Shown: positions 11,015 through 27,949, numbered from the stretch's first letter. The stretch: 64,000 nt of DNA from Sorghum bicolor (GCF_000003195.3 NC_012874.2:1519001-1583000), one strand, 5' to 3'. Notes: a model not told the origin generated them from the sequence alone. Made by a program: numbers and translations.

Positions 11015-12517
11015 CAAATAATAGTTGAATTATTGGTACCTTTAAGAGGCACAGGAAATGAAGAAAAAATTGCTGATACTGTAATGCATGATTGAGGCCG
11101 GATCTCATATCATGTGCAGAGCCCGGCCCACCAGCAACCACAAAAGGTAAACCTCATGTCAAAATCACACACAACAAGCACGTTCAGACGATTCTTAAAA
11201 AAAAAAAAAAAAAGGCACGTTCAGACATGGCATATCCATGCCGACGTGTGAGATGATCGGTGATGCGTCAGAACTAGCAGTGGGGTCTTCTCGTCTTGTC
11301 CCACACCTTGAACCGTAATGTCCCAGCATCCATCCATCTGCCCGTCAGTACCACTAATTGTGGCCTTTTGTTCAACTAAGAGCAAATCAAGGACGCATAC
11401 GGATGTGAACTGTCGAAGATGACAAGAACAACTTCAGAATTTGGCTTCATGACATATTGTACACGTAGATAGCACGGAAAAGTTGCAAGTTTTCTTGCGA
11501 ATTGTACCCTGTAATACAAGGGAAACGACAAGCGATTACCCAAACAGAAGAAACAATGGAGCACCGATCTACTCAGCCGTTGCCACGCATGAACAGCACC
11601 GCACCCATAAACTAGGGGACGACAAGTCGACAAGTGTCCTAATCCAAGATCAAAGCGAAACCAACGTTTGTTGGCACGCAAATCAGCCAGTGGACCAGGC
11701 ACAGTAAAGGTTTGCTCGCAAGAGAGCAAGAACAGGCAGCAGCCCCAGCACCAGATGTGTGTGTGTGTGTGTGCACCCTGCTGGATGCATGCAGATCACA
11801 GGTAGCACATCTCTTTCCATCCGCGACAAGGCGTAGCAAGCAAGCAGCAGGCCCAGCTGATCGGCAGCAACCATTTGTCAGAATTCAGTTAATTCACCAG
11901 ATCCCATATCGTATCATCAGATCAGATCCCAACGTGTCACCAACCCACGTTCGGTTCATCCAGCCAGCCAGGTGTACCATCTGTCTGTCGCTGTTGCCAT
12001 CGCCGACAACGGACAGTCCATATGTTCATTCATTCAGTTCAACAACACAGCGGAAGGAAACCAACCTGATTTTCAAGAAAAAGGACTGCTGCCAGTGCAT
12101 TACAGTGCGGATGGGAAAGAAACATCAGCAGCCAATAGTTAATCACGCTAACATTCAGGGTTTTCAATACTGTAGTGCACAATTTCGAGGGGTTCGGAAA
12201 GCCTATAGATCTCAAATGCAACTCAGCTGGAAACAACAGCTGGAAGGCGCATATACAATACAGCAGCGAGGGAAAATTGGCTGGAGACACTGGGGAAATG
12301 ATGGAAATGCTCCTAGACTCGCCAAACTAGCGATCGACTCTGCTAGTCATTCTTCAATGTCGCGCCTGATGCTTCCTAAGCTATGTCAGCAGAGAACATC
12401 AAAGATACTGAAGAAAAAGGTACAACTGTAGATCAACCAACTGTTGCCGTTGCTAAAAGGCTGAGATCTAAAATGATCTAGGCAACATTCTTCATGCAAG
12501 TCCTGCTACTCATAACT
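11012..12517. other. 3' flank of PECT, probably including its 3' UTR
   Basis: The part next to 12518 should hold the PECT 3' UTR; I could not fix the polyadenylation site. An open frame of 239 codons on the + strand (11712-12431) has no ATG at its start and no recognisable domain, and I treat it as chance. A GT run lies at about 11757-11773 and an A run at about 11197-11213. Confidence 0.5.
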
Positions 12518-17768
<5,251 letters not shown>

Positions 17769-18271
17769 GGGGAGGGGGCACGGGTGGGACTGGGACGGGG
17801 GTGGTGGGAGGGAGGCGGGGGGGCGGGCGCGGGCGCGGCTATCCTGGTGCGTGAGTGAGTGAGCGCGGCGGGATCTAGGGCTAGGGACGAGGGGCTGTCG
17901 CCATGCGAGGGTGGGAGCCCTGGGAGAAGGAGGAGGGGAAGGCTGGGAGAGGGCGGCCGGGGCGTGGTGGCGGCGAGGCGGAGGACGACGAATGCTCTGG
18001 TGGTGCCTACCTCCTCCGAGCCTCCGGGGGCAAAGAAGGAAACAAAATAAAGAGAGTGGGGTGGGGTCCCCGTTCCGTTGCGCGTTCGCGAGTGGGCGTA
18101 GCGGAATTGTACACCGTTCCAGGTGTGGCTGCCGTGTGGGGCCAATATGTCAGTCGCGGTGGGCTAGGAACGTGCCTCGGTTGTCAGTGATGGATCCCGT
18201 CTTGAATGCAAGCCGTCCATCGCACCGACTTCTTTTAATCTTTGTTATTACACGTCAATTTTTTGATCTAG
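17769..18271 (-). promoter_or_regulatory. PECT 5' UTR and proximal promoter region
   Basis: GC-rich, C-rich leader directly upstream of the ATG on the minus strand. Open frames on both strands here reflect base composition. No clear TATA box was found; the nearest MITE begins about 500 bp upstream of the start codon. Confidence 0.5.
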
Positions 18272-18505
18272 GGCCGTGTTTAGTTCCTCAAGAAAATTTT
18301 TTTTTTAATATTGTAGCACTTTCGTTTTGTTTGTGGTAATTATTATCTAACTATGAACTAACTAGGCTCAAAAGATTCGTCTCGTCAATTCCGACCAAAC
18401 TGTGTAATTAGTTTTTGTTTATATTTAATACTCTATGCATACTTCTAAAGATTTGTGATGGAGAATCTTGAAATATTTTGAATTTTTAGTGGAAGTAAAC
18501 AAGGC
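18272..18505 (+). mobile_element. Family A Tourist-like MITE (about 234 bp)
   Basis: Starts GGCCGTGTTTAGTTCC and ends near GTAAACAAGGCG. Internal landmarks AAAGATTCGTCTCG and TAATACTCTATGCATAC are present. Slightly degraded right end; it sits about 500 bp upstream of the PECT start. Confidence 0.8.
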
Positions 18506-18775
18506 GCAGATCATCGAAGGTTCGGTCCTTTTTCTTCTAATAATTATATTAATTAAAAAAATGACCAAAATTACGCCCATAAAATTATTTTCAAGTATTT
18601 TTAGAACATCTTGACAATTTTTTACATACATAGTACAATTAGTAAATTAACACGCGTATCATCCTGTTTATTTGAACTTATATACTAAATCTGTCAACTA
18701 TTTAATAATATTTTCTCTCACGATAAATCAGCACACGCTAACACATGCACGAGATGAAATGCGTGGTCCAGCCGA

Positions 18776-19005
18776 GGCCTTGTTTAGTTCCGAAAAGTAA
18801 AAAATTTTCGGTACGGTAGCACTTTCGTTTCTTTGTGATAAATATTATCCAATTATGGACTAACTAGGATTAAAAGATTCGTCTCGTGATTTACAGCTAA
18901 ACTGTGTAATTAGTTTTTGTTTTTATTTATATTTAATGTTTCATGCATGTGCCACAAAATTTGATGTGACGGAGAATCTCGAAAACTTTTTGGATTTCAG
19001 GTCCG
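18776..19005 (+). mobile_element. Family A MITE lacking its right terminal repeat
   Basis: Starts GGCCTTGTTTAGTTCCG and is recognisable to CTTTTTGGATTTCAGG; the final AACTAAACAAGGCC is absent. Confidence 0.8.
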
Positions 19006-19272
19006 AGATTCTTGAGTGATTCGTGGCTATCGCATCTACCTAGCACGTCACAGAGCGTACACGATCGCATCTGCTAGTAGCATCTCTTCTCTTGGAAGCG
19101 AATTTTGCATGCATCCGTAGCTTCCTCTACCGTCCGTAAATGCCCGGCGTCTGTTCCCTCCGGTCTCGGCTAATCGGTTCCGGTCCAAGGATTACACGTG
19201 TCAGTGTCGCCTGCTGGATACGGCGGAGCTCTTTGAATAATGGAACAAGATACCAGGGGTCAAACCGTCCAA

Positions 19273-19515
19273 GGCCTTGTTTAGTTTCGAAAAGTGAAAA
19301 CTTTTCGGTACTGTAGCACTTTCGTTTGTTTGTAACAAATATTATCCAATTATAGACTAACTAGGATTAAAAGATTCGTCTCATAATTTACAGCTAAACT
19401 GTATAATTAGTTTTTGTTTTCGTCTATATTTAATGTTTCATGCATGTGCCACAAGATTCGATGTGACGGAGAATCTTGAAAACTTTTTGGTTTTCGAGGT
19501 GAACTAAACAAGACC
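19273..19515 (+). mobile_element. Family A Tourist-like MITE, full length (243 bp)
   Basis: TIRs GGCCTTGTTTAGTT and AACTAAACAAGACC, flanked by CAA on both sides. It lies about 330 bp downstream of the SNF7 stop codon, possibly in or next to that gene's 3' UTR. Confidence 0.9.
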
Positions 19516-19842
19516 CAAGTCAAAGCTTTTCGTCTCTCCCTGTCCCAGACCCGGACAGATGCCGCTTCCCCTGCATCTAGAGGGGAGTGGCTGGAACATC
19601 TTCGTTCGTCCACGGGCCACCGCCACGAGGATGACAGCCAGCCATTCAGATCCAGTGATCTCATCACACTAGCCATCAGCAGCGATGAATCAAGCAAACT
19701 CAAGGCAAGGCCAAAATAAAACATACGTATTAAACAACAAGAAAAAAATCCTTCAGCCAGCTCAAACAACGTGATTTTACAGCAAAAAAACATCTGTACC
19801 GTCGGTGAATTTACAGATGTTGTCATCAGTCTATGCCTACAG

Positions 19843-22258
19843 CTAGAGCGCCATCTCTGCCTGAAGTCTGGTCAGCTCGCTAAGATCACTGCCCTGTTTA
19901 GGAGCGGACGCCGCTTTCACCAACTGCTCTGTGGGCGCCGACTGCCTCGCCGGCGGCTCAGGCAGCTCCTCCTCCATCTCCTCCTCCTCCTCCAGCTCTT
20001 CCAGTTCCGCTTCCAGCTCGTCCTGTTTTGTTTTTCCCCGAAACTAGTTAGAGAAATGACTGGTGTGTCCAGTTTAAAAGGGAGGGGGGAAATGGAAATC
20101 AATCAACAGTACCTCGTCGAAGTCAGCAGAAGCGCCAACTGGGGTCGCGAGCGCCTGCTGTATCTCCCGCATGTTCTCCGTCTGCTCGTTCGCCTCTTCA
20201 ATGGCGCTCTCGATGTCGTCGATGCTCCTGCACAAGAGATGCCACGCACATCAGTTCGTCAAAATCAGCAGAAGCAACGCACGAGTTGGGTTAGCTTGCC
20301 TTCAGGAGGTGCACAAGCTCAACAACAAAAAACGGCAGAGATATTTAATCAAGGATGGTTTTCGTTGCATTATTTATAAGAGAGAATGTAGAAAACAACA
20401 ACAGTTTTCAGACGTTACGTTTTTGAAAAGCTTAGCATAAGGCGTCGCAGTGGCAACAAAGAGGGCAGATGGAACCTTACACTGATTGTTGAATAGCTTT
20501 CACAGCAGATGATCCGGAGCGCAAAGCATCAACAGTGTCGGTAGTTGCCTTGGCGCTTTCAAGCATTATAATCTATGCACAAACAATTTTCCTATCAGTT
20601 TAATTACAAGCTCCGAGACATGTGAACTAGGATCGACATTGTGTGTGTATGTTTCCCTTTACCTGGTCATGAACTCGCAACTGAAAATTCGATAGCTGCT
20701 CGATTTGTGTCTCGTACAGTTTCTTTTTCTTTAGACACTGAATTGCAGCTGAAACAAACAGAGAAGGAATTTCACGTACAAGCTAAAGAGCTATTGTTTG
20801 ATAGAAAAAAAAAGCTAAAGAGCTATAGAATAGAAGCTGAAAATCATCACAAGCTTAAGAAGAATCCTTCTATGTTCCAAGTATATTGAGAACTCAATAT
20901 ATATAGTCTAGAATGTCGTCTAGAAATGCAATCTCATGAATCTATGGTTTTTCTTTGCTTTGCGTGTTTATTCATATGCTGTGTGCAAGACATTAAACAA
21001 AGTTAGTTTCTGACCAAAACAAAATGAGGGAAGAAACATTGTTCTTTACGAGCTTTTGGTGGCAAAATTTCAAAACATAATAAATTAATAAATAAGCAAG
21101 GAAGCAAGCAAAATTTGCACATTTGACAATTAAGAATGACGGGTTATCGTAAGGTTGTAACAAAACATAAGAATGGCAGATGTGTTTGCTCTGAAGCAAC
21201 ATTCCTTACCATTCTTGTTCTTCGATTTTGTATAATCCTTAGCCTTTTCGATTTCTGCAGAACATTTCTTCTGGAGGAAACGCTCTTTCTTCTCCAGCAT
21301 TTCTAGGGTCTGCACACATGGACGGTACGAAAACACACCAATATGAAAGGTAAATCTACGGTAGCAATTTCCACAAAAAGATCTTGGTACTGCAGATATA
21401 AATTGCTGATCTGTTGGCAATAGCTGATGATGTATACCGAGGGGCATGATCACAGAACAAATAATCCACAATGTCAGCATCGAATGTATACTTTATTGTG
21501 TCCTTAAAAAATAGATGAGTGCTGAACAAAGTCTGACTAGAATTGAAAACAGGGCTGACCATCTCGAATTTAACTGACTATCCTACCTAAAGGTCAAGCA
21601 TTCAGGACAGGCTGGCAGCTTATGCCAAGAAGGACCTCTTCCTCTCTCTTTTTCAACATGTGGACTTCTAATCTTCTCTTGTTTTATTCCACTCTTATCT
21701 TATGAAAATTCATTCAATTCAGAAATCCACATGATTACGTTACAGCAGTCAGCTGAAGATGGATAGGCTATTTTATGACATTGGTTTTAACATATATTCC
21801 ACAATGTTGTGTTAAAAGCAAAAGAGTAAAAAAGAAGGAAAAACAAGAGAGTTCTTCTGGCATACACTTAAGAAGGGGGGAGCGAGCCCATTCTAAGAAA
21901 TAAGAACTCTTTATATTTTAGGTGACCAGTTTCCACTTCAAACAAAAATATTCTTCATGAGAACATATTAAACCTCCATGAACTGCAACCCCGAATCAAG
22001 TCCTATCTTGCCAGAAAAAGGAGTAATATGTAATAGTACTTCCGTTTTTGAACAAAATAATAGTACTGCAGCTGATATATGACTATTGAAGGATCACAAG
22101 TGCAGCAAGAGTGAAAATCAGGAACGAGGAAGATAAACAATGAATTAGGTATAAAGGGGATGAAAGACCTCATGGAGCCGATCCAACGTGGGTATGGCAG
22201 AGGAGGCAGCCTCCTTCTTCTTCTTGCTCTTAGTCTTTGGCAGCAGTTTCTTCAGCAT
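19843..22258 (-). CDS. SNF7/VPS32 (CHMP4-type) ESCRT-III subunit
   Basis: Six coding exons: 22169-22258, 21210-21309, 20663-20748, 20481-20572, 20113-20227 and 19843-20022. All junctions are GT-AG and in phase; total 663 nt, 220 aa, the usual SNF7 size. The protein starts MLKKLLPKTKSKKKKEAAS, followed by TLEMLEKKERFLQKK, EIEKAKDYTKSKNKN, CLKKKKLYETQIEQLSNFQ, MLESAKATTDTVDALRSG and ANEQTENMREIQQAL. This is the basic N-terminal helical core. The C-terminus is acidic (about nine Glu in ELEAELEELEEEEMEEE) and ends LTRLQAEMAL, as in CHMP4 proteins, where the acidic tail autoinhibits and the end binds partners. SNF7 polymerises on endosomal membranes to drive vesicle budding into multivesicular bodies. 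The Lys-rich start differs from the FGKPK start common in other plant SNF7 copies. Confidence 0.95.
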
Positions 22259-22292
22259 CTTCTTGTCACTCCCTGCTGATTCTCCCTCTCGT

Positions 22293-23708
22293 CTGATGAT
22301 GGCCTGTGTATGAAGGAATAAGAGGGTGATGAACTGGAGATGGCCTTCTCGAGGGAGAAGGGGAAAAGTGAGGAAAAGGGGTGGTCAGAACAGAGCACTT
22401 GAGAATAATAAAGCATGTGATGGGAAACAGAGGACTTGTCTGCTCATGACAAAGAAGAAAATCCAGTTTCAATGACGTCGCTGTCTTAAGATACTTTACT
22501 CCATGTTAGATGGTTTGCCAGATTGTGACCACTTTTCATTAGAACTGGTACTAATGTAAAATAGGTTTTGGAGGAGAAAGTCAAGCTTTTGTTGATACAA
22601 ACAGTGAACAACAATACTAGCAACTTCCAAAAAGAATATCATGGTGCCCATTTGTTTGAGGCTTGAAAACAATGAAGCAACTGAGCAAGGGGTGTGCGCA
22701 CATCAAGACTCATGAGAGGAACCTTGATTTCACAGGCTGTAGGTCATAGAGATATGTATCACCTTTTTACTCAACAAAGTCTATGTGCAGATCTACAAGA
22801 CAACGGCGATAGCATTTCCTTGTAGTGAGAGAAGTTCCTTTAAAAAGCCAGAATTCTAACAGCCACACATGATATCTATTTAGGACAGAGACAACAGAAT
22901 CGGCGTATTAGGGAGAGGACAGAGGAATGATGTTGTTTTTGGTAGCAGGTATGTTGGATTAGGTCGGTCTGTCAACCTACTATATAATTTGGCATCTTCT
23001 TGCTTGGAACAAACTGTGAATCATACACCATATCACTCCCCATGCTTGAAACTAGCGAGGTAAAGTCTAAGTAGCCATCTGCTTTTCCTTTGAGGACAAG
23101 TAGTTGAGCTGCCATTCCCTATCATCTGTGGCTTTTGAGAAACTACAATAGACGCGTAATGAAATTCGCCCATACAGCTAGGAGCGGAATAAAGGGGGTA
23201 TTCGATCCCAACCCATGCCTTCTATCCTGAAAGCATCCAACTTTCGCAGTAAAGGGGTTGGCAGATTGGGAACACTTCTCGGCTCCCCTTTCCTCTTTGT
23301 TAGCTGCATAGTTGGATCCCCTCCCTCTGTTCCTAGTGTAATGCTCCACAGCAGCACACAACAAAGTAAATGGCGCGATAGGACTTGGTGACGAACAGAT
23401 TGCGTGGTAGAGGAGAGGAGATTGCATATCGAATGCAGCAGACACATGAGTATATGAGCGTAGCAGTGAAATACAACCCCTCGCTTACCCCGAACGAAAC
23501 AAGCTTGAGAAATCCAGAAGTAGCACCAGTGGAGTCGGATCCCCGCAGGGGTCAAGCACGGCCGCCTGAATCGAGTGGAAACAGAGGAGCAGTTAACACG
23601 CAGGCTTCCGCTATCTGCAGCAGCATTTCCGAACAAACAAATACAGCGGGGGGAAAGCAAAAAGAGGGCCAGAAGAGAACGCACCAAGAACCAACAGCCT
23701 CGCCTCAC
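22293..23708 (-). other. Probable 5'-UTR intron of the SNF7 gene
   Basis: On the minus strand an acceptor (CATCATCAG|ACGAG) lies 34 nt before the ATG, and a good donor (GGCG|GTGAGG) lies at 23708-23709 below a GC-rich, CpG-rich leader. This implies a 1.4-kb leader intron. Sequence between them shows no independent gene. Inferred from splice consensus only. Confidence 0.55.
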
Positions 23709-23830
23709 CGCCGCGCCTCGAAGCAGAAGCAGCCGCAGCCGCAGCCGCAGCCCGCCGCCGCGTGCCTGGGACTGGGACGGAGCGCGCAGCAGATCGCCGA
23801 TGGGGCCGCGGAGCAGGTGGCGCTGCCGTG
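23709..23830 (-). other. Probable non-coding first exon of the SNF7 gene
   Basis: GC-rich stretch with CGG/CTG-type triplets (GGCTGCGGCTGCGGCTGC on the minus strand) ending in a GTGAGG donor. The left limit is set by that donor; the transcription start is a guess. Confidence 0.45.
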
Positions 23831-24681
23831 TGAGTGAATACTGAATCGGCTGCGCGCTGCAGGCACGGCGGGGCGTTTCACGAAGGCGAGGAGCCCAAGA
23901 GGCTCGTCGTCACTGGAGAAGGCCCATATGGGCCGAGAGTATAATAAGTAACAGGAACAATCAGCAAAAGCAGCCCATGTGAAGCCCACAAACACAGTTT
24001 CATATATAGAGCACAGAGACCGATTACAATTAAGCTAGCTGGTTTATACCCCCAATAACACGAGAACCATGCATGTTTCTTTTTTTTCTACCTCTCCCTA
24101 GTCATGGAATCGGGAAAATATTAATGCAATAGTGTGCGTTCGATAGTTAAATCCCATAAGAAATCTCTGGTATTAAGAAGGGAACATAACATTAGGCCTA
24201 ATTTATAATTTTAAAAAATCATTTACGCTGATGGCTTCCTTAAGAGAACCACCAGTGTCAATCGATTTGCAATGTCGGCTTCCTAAGAAAATTGTCGGTG
24301 TAAATATTTACAATGGCACTTCTTAGGTGGCACTTGCAAAGTTTGTTGATTTTTAGTGATCTTTCGCAATGGCGATCTGTAAAAACGCAAGTAGAAATAT
24401 GGAAAAAAAAATCACCAACAAAAATATTCTCTATGCTAGTGTAGGCTTTTATAAAAAGCTAGTCTAGTTGTTATTCTAGCTACTATCTAAAAGAAAAGAT
24501 AAGAGGCTGATTTTCCCATATGGCACATCCTATTTGCCACGACTGCACATTGGAGATGCAGGTTAAATCTGTAGTTTGTAGATTAAAGTCCTGTTGCATA
24601 CAAGAGCTAATTACTACCCAAAAAAAATTATCTTATTGCATCTAAAGAGGAGAGCTAATAGGTGGAATGTTTTTTAGCTTA
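23831..24681. other. Upstream region shared by the divergent SNF7 and CHX genes
   Basis: AT-rich beyond about 23990. No gene is seen. The start codons of the two genes are about 3.1 kb apart, with the presumed transcription starts about 1.2 kb apart. Confidence 0.45.
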
Positions 24682-24909
24682 GGTTCCGAAAACTTTTTGG
24701 TCTTCGGTATTGTAGCACTTTCGTTTTTATTTGACAAATATTGTCCAATCATGGACTAACTAGATTTAAAAGATTTATCTCGCGATTTATAGGTAAAATA
24801 TGTAATTAGTTTTTGTTTTCGTTTATATTTAGTGCTTCATGCATATGCCGCAAGATTCGACGTAACGGAAAATCTTAAAAAGTTTTTTTAGGGTGAACTA
24901 AACAAGGCC
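24682..24909 (+). mobile_element. Family A MITE with a short 5' deletion, next to the CHX promoter
   Basis: The left end lacks about 12 bp of the TIR (GGTTCCG follows TTA directly). The right end GAACTAAACAAGGCC is intact and followed by TTA, matching the TTA before the left end. It ends about 88 bp upstream of the likely CHX TATA box. Confidence 0.85.
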
Positions 24910-24996
24910 TTAGCTAGCCAAATAGGCCCTAGATGAAAGTAATTCAACTGTTTATATCTAATATAATCCAACTGATAAACAAAATGTTTTCTAGAG

Positions 24997-25005
24997 CTAT
25001 AAATA
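24997..25005 (+). promoter_or_regulatory. Likely TATA box of the CHX gene
   Basis: CTATAAATA, a good plant TATA match, lies 368 bp upstream of the CHX start codon. Transcription would start near 25030, leaving a leader of about 340 nt. Confidence 0.55.
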
Positions 25006-25023
25006 CCCAGCTCTGGCAAATCC

Positions 25024-25281
25024 ATGAAGCTGCCCAATTCTTGGCTGTGTAATTTTCCAAAAAAAAAGAAAAAAAATCAGGCCCTACATACCAGCCACGT
25101 GGAGGTGGAGCTCGCAACCACAAACCATGCACGAGTGCATGCAACAAATGCAATCCAAAAGCAGAGTTCTGGCCGGGCCAAGAATAGCAGCTCCGTCCTC
25201 GCTAGCTCCCATGGATCACTCGGCACCCCACACGCGCTTCTCCTCCATCCCCGGCGCGCGTACGTGCACGTCCACCAGTGA
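25024..25281 (+). other. Possible upstream ORF in the CHX leader (85 codons)
   Basis: An ATG at 25024 (MKLPNSWLCNFPKKKKK) opens an 85-codon frame that ends 91 nt before the CHX ATG. It counts as a uORF only if transcription starts upstream of 25024; the predicted start is right at this position, so it may be excluded from the mRNA. Confidence 0.3.
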
Positions 25282-25372
25282 CTGACCGTCAATCACATCA
25301 GCCATCATCGCCGGCGCGCGGCGACGAACGAGCTGACAAACGATCCACCGGCGCCCGACGAGCTAACCGAGG

Positions 25373-27949
25373 ATGGCGGCGACGGGGGTGGCCGACCCGA
25401 TGGCGGAGCTGTGGAATCACACGGCGTCGGCGGGCCGGTCGGACCTCTTCTGCTTCGACCCGACGAAGATCACCATGACCGGCATCTGGACGGGGGACAA
25501 CCCGCTGGACTTCTCCCTCCCGCTGCTCCTCTTCCAGATCATCCTCATCACCGCCACCACCCGCGCCGTGGCGCTGCTGCTGGCGCCGCTCCGCACCCCG
25601 CGCTACATCGCCGAGATCCTGGCGGGCTTCCTCCTGGGTCCCTCCGTGCTGGGCCGCGTCCCGCACTTCTCCGACATCGCCTTCCCCGTACGCAGCATCT
25701 TCATCCTCGAGTCCATGTCCCTCATCGGCCTCGTCTACTACACCTTCACCATCGGCGTCGAGATCGAGCTCCACACCGTCCTCCGCTCGGGCTTCCGCAG
25801 CTTCTGGTTCGCCGCCGCCTCCGCGCTCCCGCCCTTCCTCGTCGGCGCCGTCACGGGCTACGTCGCGCTCTCAAGCGCCGGCGACGACGACGGCGGCGGC
25901 GGCGGGGGAGGATCCACGACGGCGGCCGCCAAGGCCGGGCAGCAGTTCCTCAACCGCCTCTCCTTCCCCGTCTTCCTCGGCGCCACCTTCTGCTCCACCG
26001 CCTTCTCCGTGCTGGCGCGCAACATCGCGGAGCTCAAGCTCGCCGGCACCGACGTGGGCCAGCTCTCCATCTCCGCGTCGCTCATCAACGACACCTTCGC
26101 GTGGGCCGGGCTCACCGTCGCCACGGCGCTCGCGCACGTTCGCTACGGCATGGGGCCCTGCCTCTGGACGCTCGTGTCGGGGGTCCTCATCGTCAGCGCC
26201 AGCTACCTCGTGGTCCGCCCCATGCTCGTCCGCCTGGCGCGCCGCGTCGCCGAGGGCGAGGTCGTCACCGAGGCGCACGAGTGCTGGGTCCTCGTCGGCG
26301 TCCTGGTGGCCGCGCTCGCCGCCGACGCCGGGGGCACGCACGCCATATTCGGCGCCTTCGTCTTCGGCCTCGCCGTGCCCAATGGCCCCGTCGGCGTCGC
26401 CGTCGTCGAGAAGGTGGAGGACTTCGTGGTGGGCACGCTGATGCCGCTCTTCTTCGCCATGAGCGGGCTCCGCACGGACACCGCCAAGATCACCAGCGCG
26501 GCGGCGGCGGTGCTGCTGATGGTTGCCGCTCTTGCCGCGGCCGTCCTGAAGGTGGCCGCCGCCGTGGGCGTCGCGGCCGTGTTCGGCATGCCGCTGCTGG
26601 ACGGCACCTCCATCGGGCTGCTGCTCAACACCAAGGGGATCATCGAGCTCATCATCCTCAACATCGGCAGGAACAAGCGGATCATGAGCGACCAGTCGTT
26701 CACGGTGCTGGTGTTCATGTCGGCGCTGATCACGGCGCTGGTGACGCCGCTGCTGGCGCTGGTGGTGAAGCCGGCGCGGCGGCTGGTGTTCTACAAGCGG
26801 CGCACCATCGCGTGGCCGCAGCCGGACGCGGAGTTCCACGTGCTGGCGTGCGTGCACATGCCCCGCGACGTGCCGGCGGTGCTGACCCTGCTGGACGTGG
26901 CGTCGCCGTCGGACCGGTCGCCCGTGGCGCTGCAGGCGCTGCACCTGATCGAGTTCGCGGGGCGGTCGTCGGCGATGCTCCTGATCAACGCGTCGGCGCC
27001 GTCGTCGTCGTTCGAGCACTCGGCGCACCGGCGCAGCCAGGTGGAGCTGCAGTTCAAGCACATCGCGCACGCCTTCATGGCGTACGAGGAGAACGTGGCG
27101 GGCGTGTCGACGCGCACCATGGCGGCCGTGTCGCCGTACGCGACGATGCACGACGACGTGACGGCGGCGGCGGAGGAGCAGCACTCGGCGCTCATCCTGC
27201 TGCCGTTCCACAAGTACCGGTCGGTGGACGGCGGGATGGAGGTGTCGCACCCGGCGATCCAGCCGCTGAACCAGAGCATCCAGCTCTTCTCGCCCTGCAC
27301 CGTGGGCATCCTCGTCGACCGCGGCCTGGGCGGCGTGCCGGGCGCCGGGTGCCGCGTGGCGGCGCTCTTCTTCGGCGGGCGCGACGACCGGGAGGTGGCG
27401 GCGCTGGCGATCCGCATGGTGTACAACCCGGCCGTCGACCTCACGCTGCTCCGGTTCGCGCAGAAGGGCGGCAGCTTCACGGGCACCGAGTTCGACGCGC
27501 TCAAGGAGCGCAAGGCCGACGACGCGATCCTGCGGGAGTTCCTGGACAGGGCCAACAGCGTGAGCGCCGGCGGCGGTGGCGGCGCGGGCGTGGAGTACCG
27601 CGAGCGCGGCGTGTTCAACGCCAGCGAGATGGTGGCGCAGATCAGGGAGGTGGAGGCGCTGGGGAAGGACCTCTTCGTGGTGGGAAAGGTGCCGGGGCTG
27701 CCGGCGCTCACGGCGGGGATGGCGGAGTGGAGCGAGTGCCCGGAGCTGGGGCCCATCGGGGACCTGCTGTCGTCGAGGGACTTCCACACCATGGCGTCGG
27801 TGCTGGTGCTGCAGTCGTACGCGAGACCGTCAGCCGGGGGGATGTCGGCGGAGCTGGGACTGGGAGTGGGCGGCGACGGCGTGCCCGCGGCGGGACGGCC
27901 GCCACGGCCAGATCAGATCCGTAGGGGTAGCCTCGGGAATAGGAGCTAG
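25373..27949 (+). CDS. CHX-type monovalent cation/H+ antiporter (CPA2 family)
   Basis: Single open frame of 858 aa from the ATG at 25373. The CHX signature GIWTGDNPLDFSLP occurs at about 37-50, before the first membrane helix. A Na+/H+-exchanger domain of about 12 hydrophobic helices spans roughly 48-460, with LAGFLLGPSVLGR, SLINDTFAW (about 237-245, family ND motif), GTHAIFGAFVFGLAVPNG (about 321-338) and NTKGIIELIILNIG. A long cytosolic tail of about 390 residues follows, as in other CHX proteins. These proteins exchange K+ or Na+ for H+ at endomembranes or the plasma membrane; the subfamily (CHX15-like or another) cannot be fixed by eye. Many CHX genes have introns, whereas this one is uninterrupted. 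A Gly/Asp-rich, low-complexity insertion (about 167-184) sits in a loop. Strong GC bias leaves two long overlapping frames open, which are not genes. Confidence 0.93.
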   Translation: MAATGVADPMAELWNHTASAGRSDLFCFDPTKITMTGIWTGDNPLDFSLPLLLFQIILITATTRAVALLLAPLRTPRYIAEILAGFLLGPSVLGRVPHFSDIAFPVRSIFILESMSLIGLVYYTFTIGVEIELHTVLRSGFRSFWFAAASALPPFLVGAVTGYVALSSAGDDDGGGGGGGSTTAAAKAGQQFLNRLSFPVFLGATFCSTAFSVLARNIAELKLAGTDVGQLSISASLINDTFAWAGLTVATALAHVRYGMGPCLWTLVSGVLIVSASYLVVRPMLVRLARRVAEGEVVTEAHECWVLVGVLVAALAADAGGTHAIFGAFVFGLAVPNGPVGVAVVEKVEDFVVGTLMPLFFAMSGLRTDTAKITSAAAAVLLMVAALAAAVLKVAAAVGVAAVFGMPLLDGTSIGLLLNTKGIIELIILNIGRNKRIMSDQSFTVLVFMSALITALVTPLLALVVKPARRLVFYKRRTIAWPQPDAEFHVLACVHMPRDVPAVLTLLDVASPSDRSPVALQALHLIEFAGRSSAMLLINASAPSSSFEHSAHRRSQVELQFKHIAHAFMAYEENVAGVSTRTMAAVSPYATMHDDVTAAAEEQHSALILLPFHKYRSVDGGMEVSHPAIQPLNQSIQLFSPCTVGILVDRGLGGVPGAGCRVAALFFGGRDDREVAALAIRMVYNPAVDLTLLRFAQKGGSFTGTEFDALKERKADDAILREFLDRANSVSAGGGGGAGVEYRERGVFNASEMVAQIREVEALGKDLFVVGKVPGLPALTAGMAEWSECPELGPIGDLLSSRDFHTMASVLVLQSYARPSAGGMSAELGLGVGGDGVPAAGRPPRPDQIRRGSLGNRS

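Noticed and set aside
11712..12431. 239-codon open frame downstream of PECT
   Set aside because: It begins with TTG rather than ATG, has no recognisable domain, and lies where the PECT 3' UTR and flank are expected on the other strand.
25411..27924. Very long alternative open frames over the CHX gene (837 codons on +, 638 codons on -)
   Set aside because: GC-rich third positions leave shadow frames without stops. Their translations are Arg/Ala/Gly/His-rich low-complexity with no domain, and the true frame has clear CHX motifs throughout.
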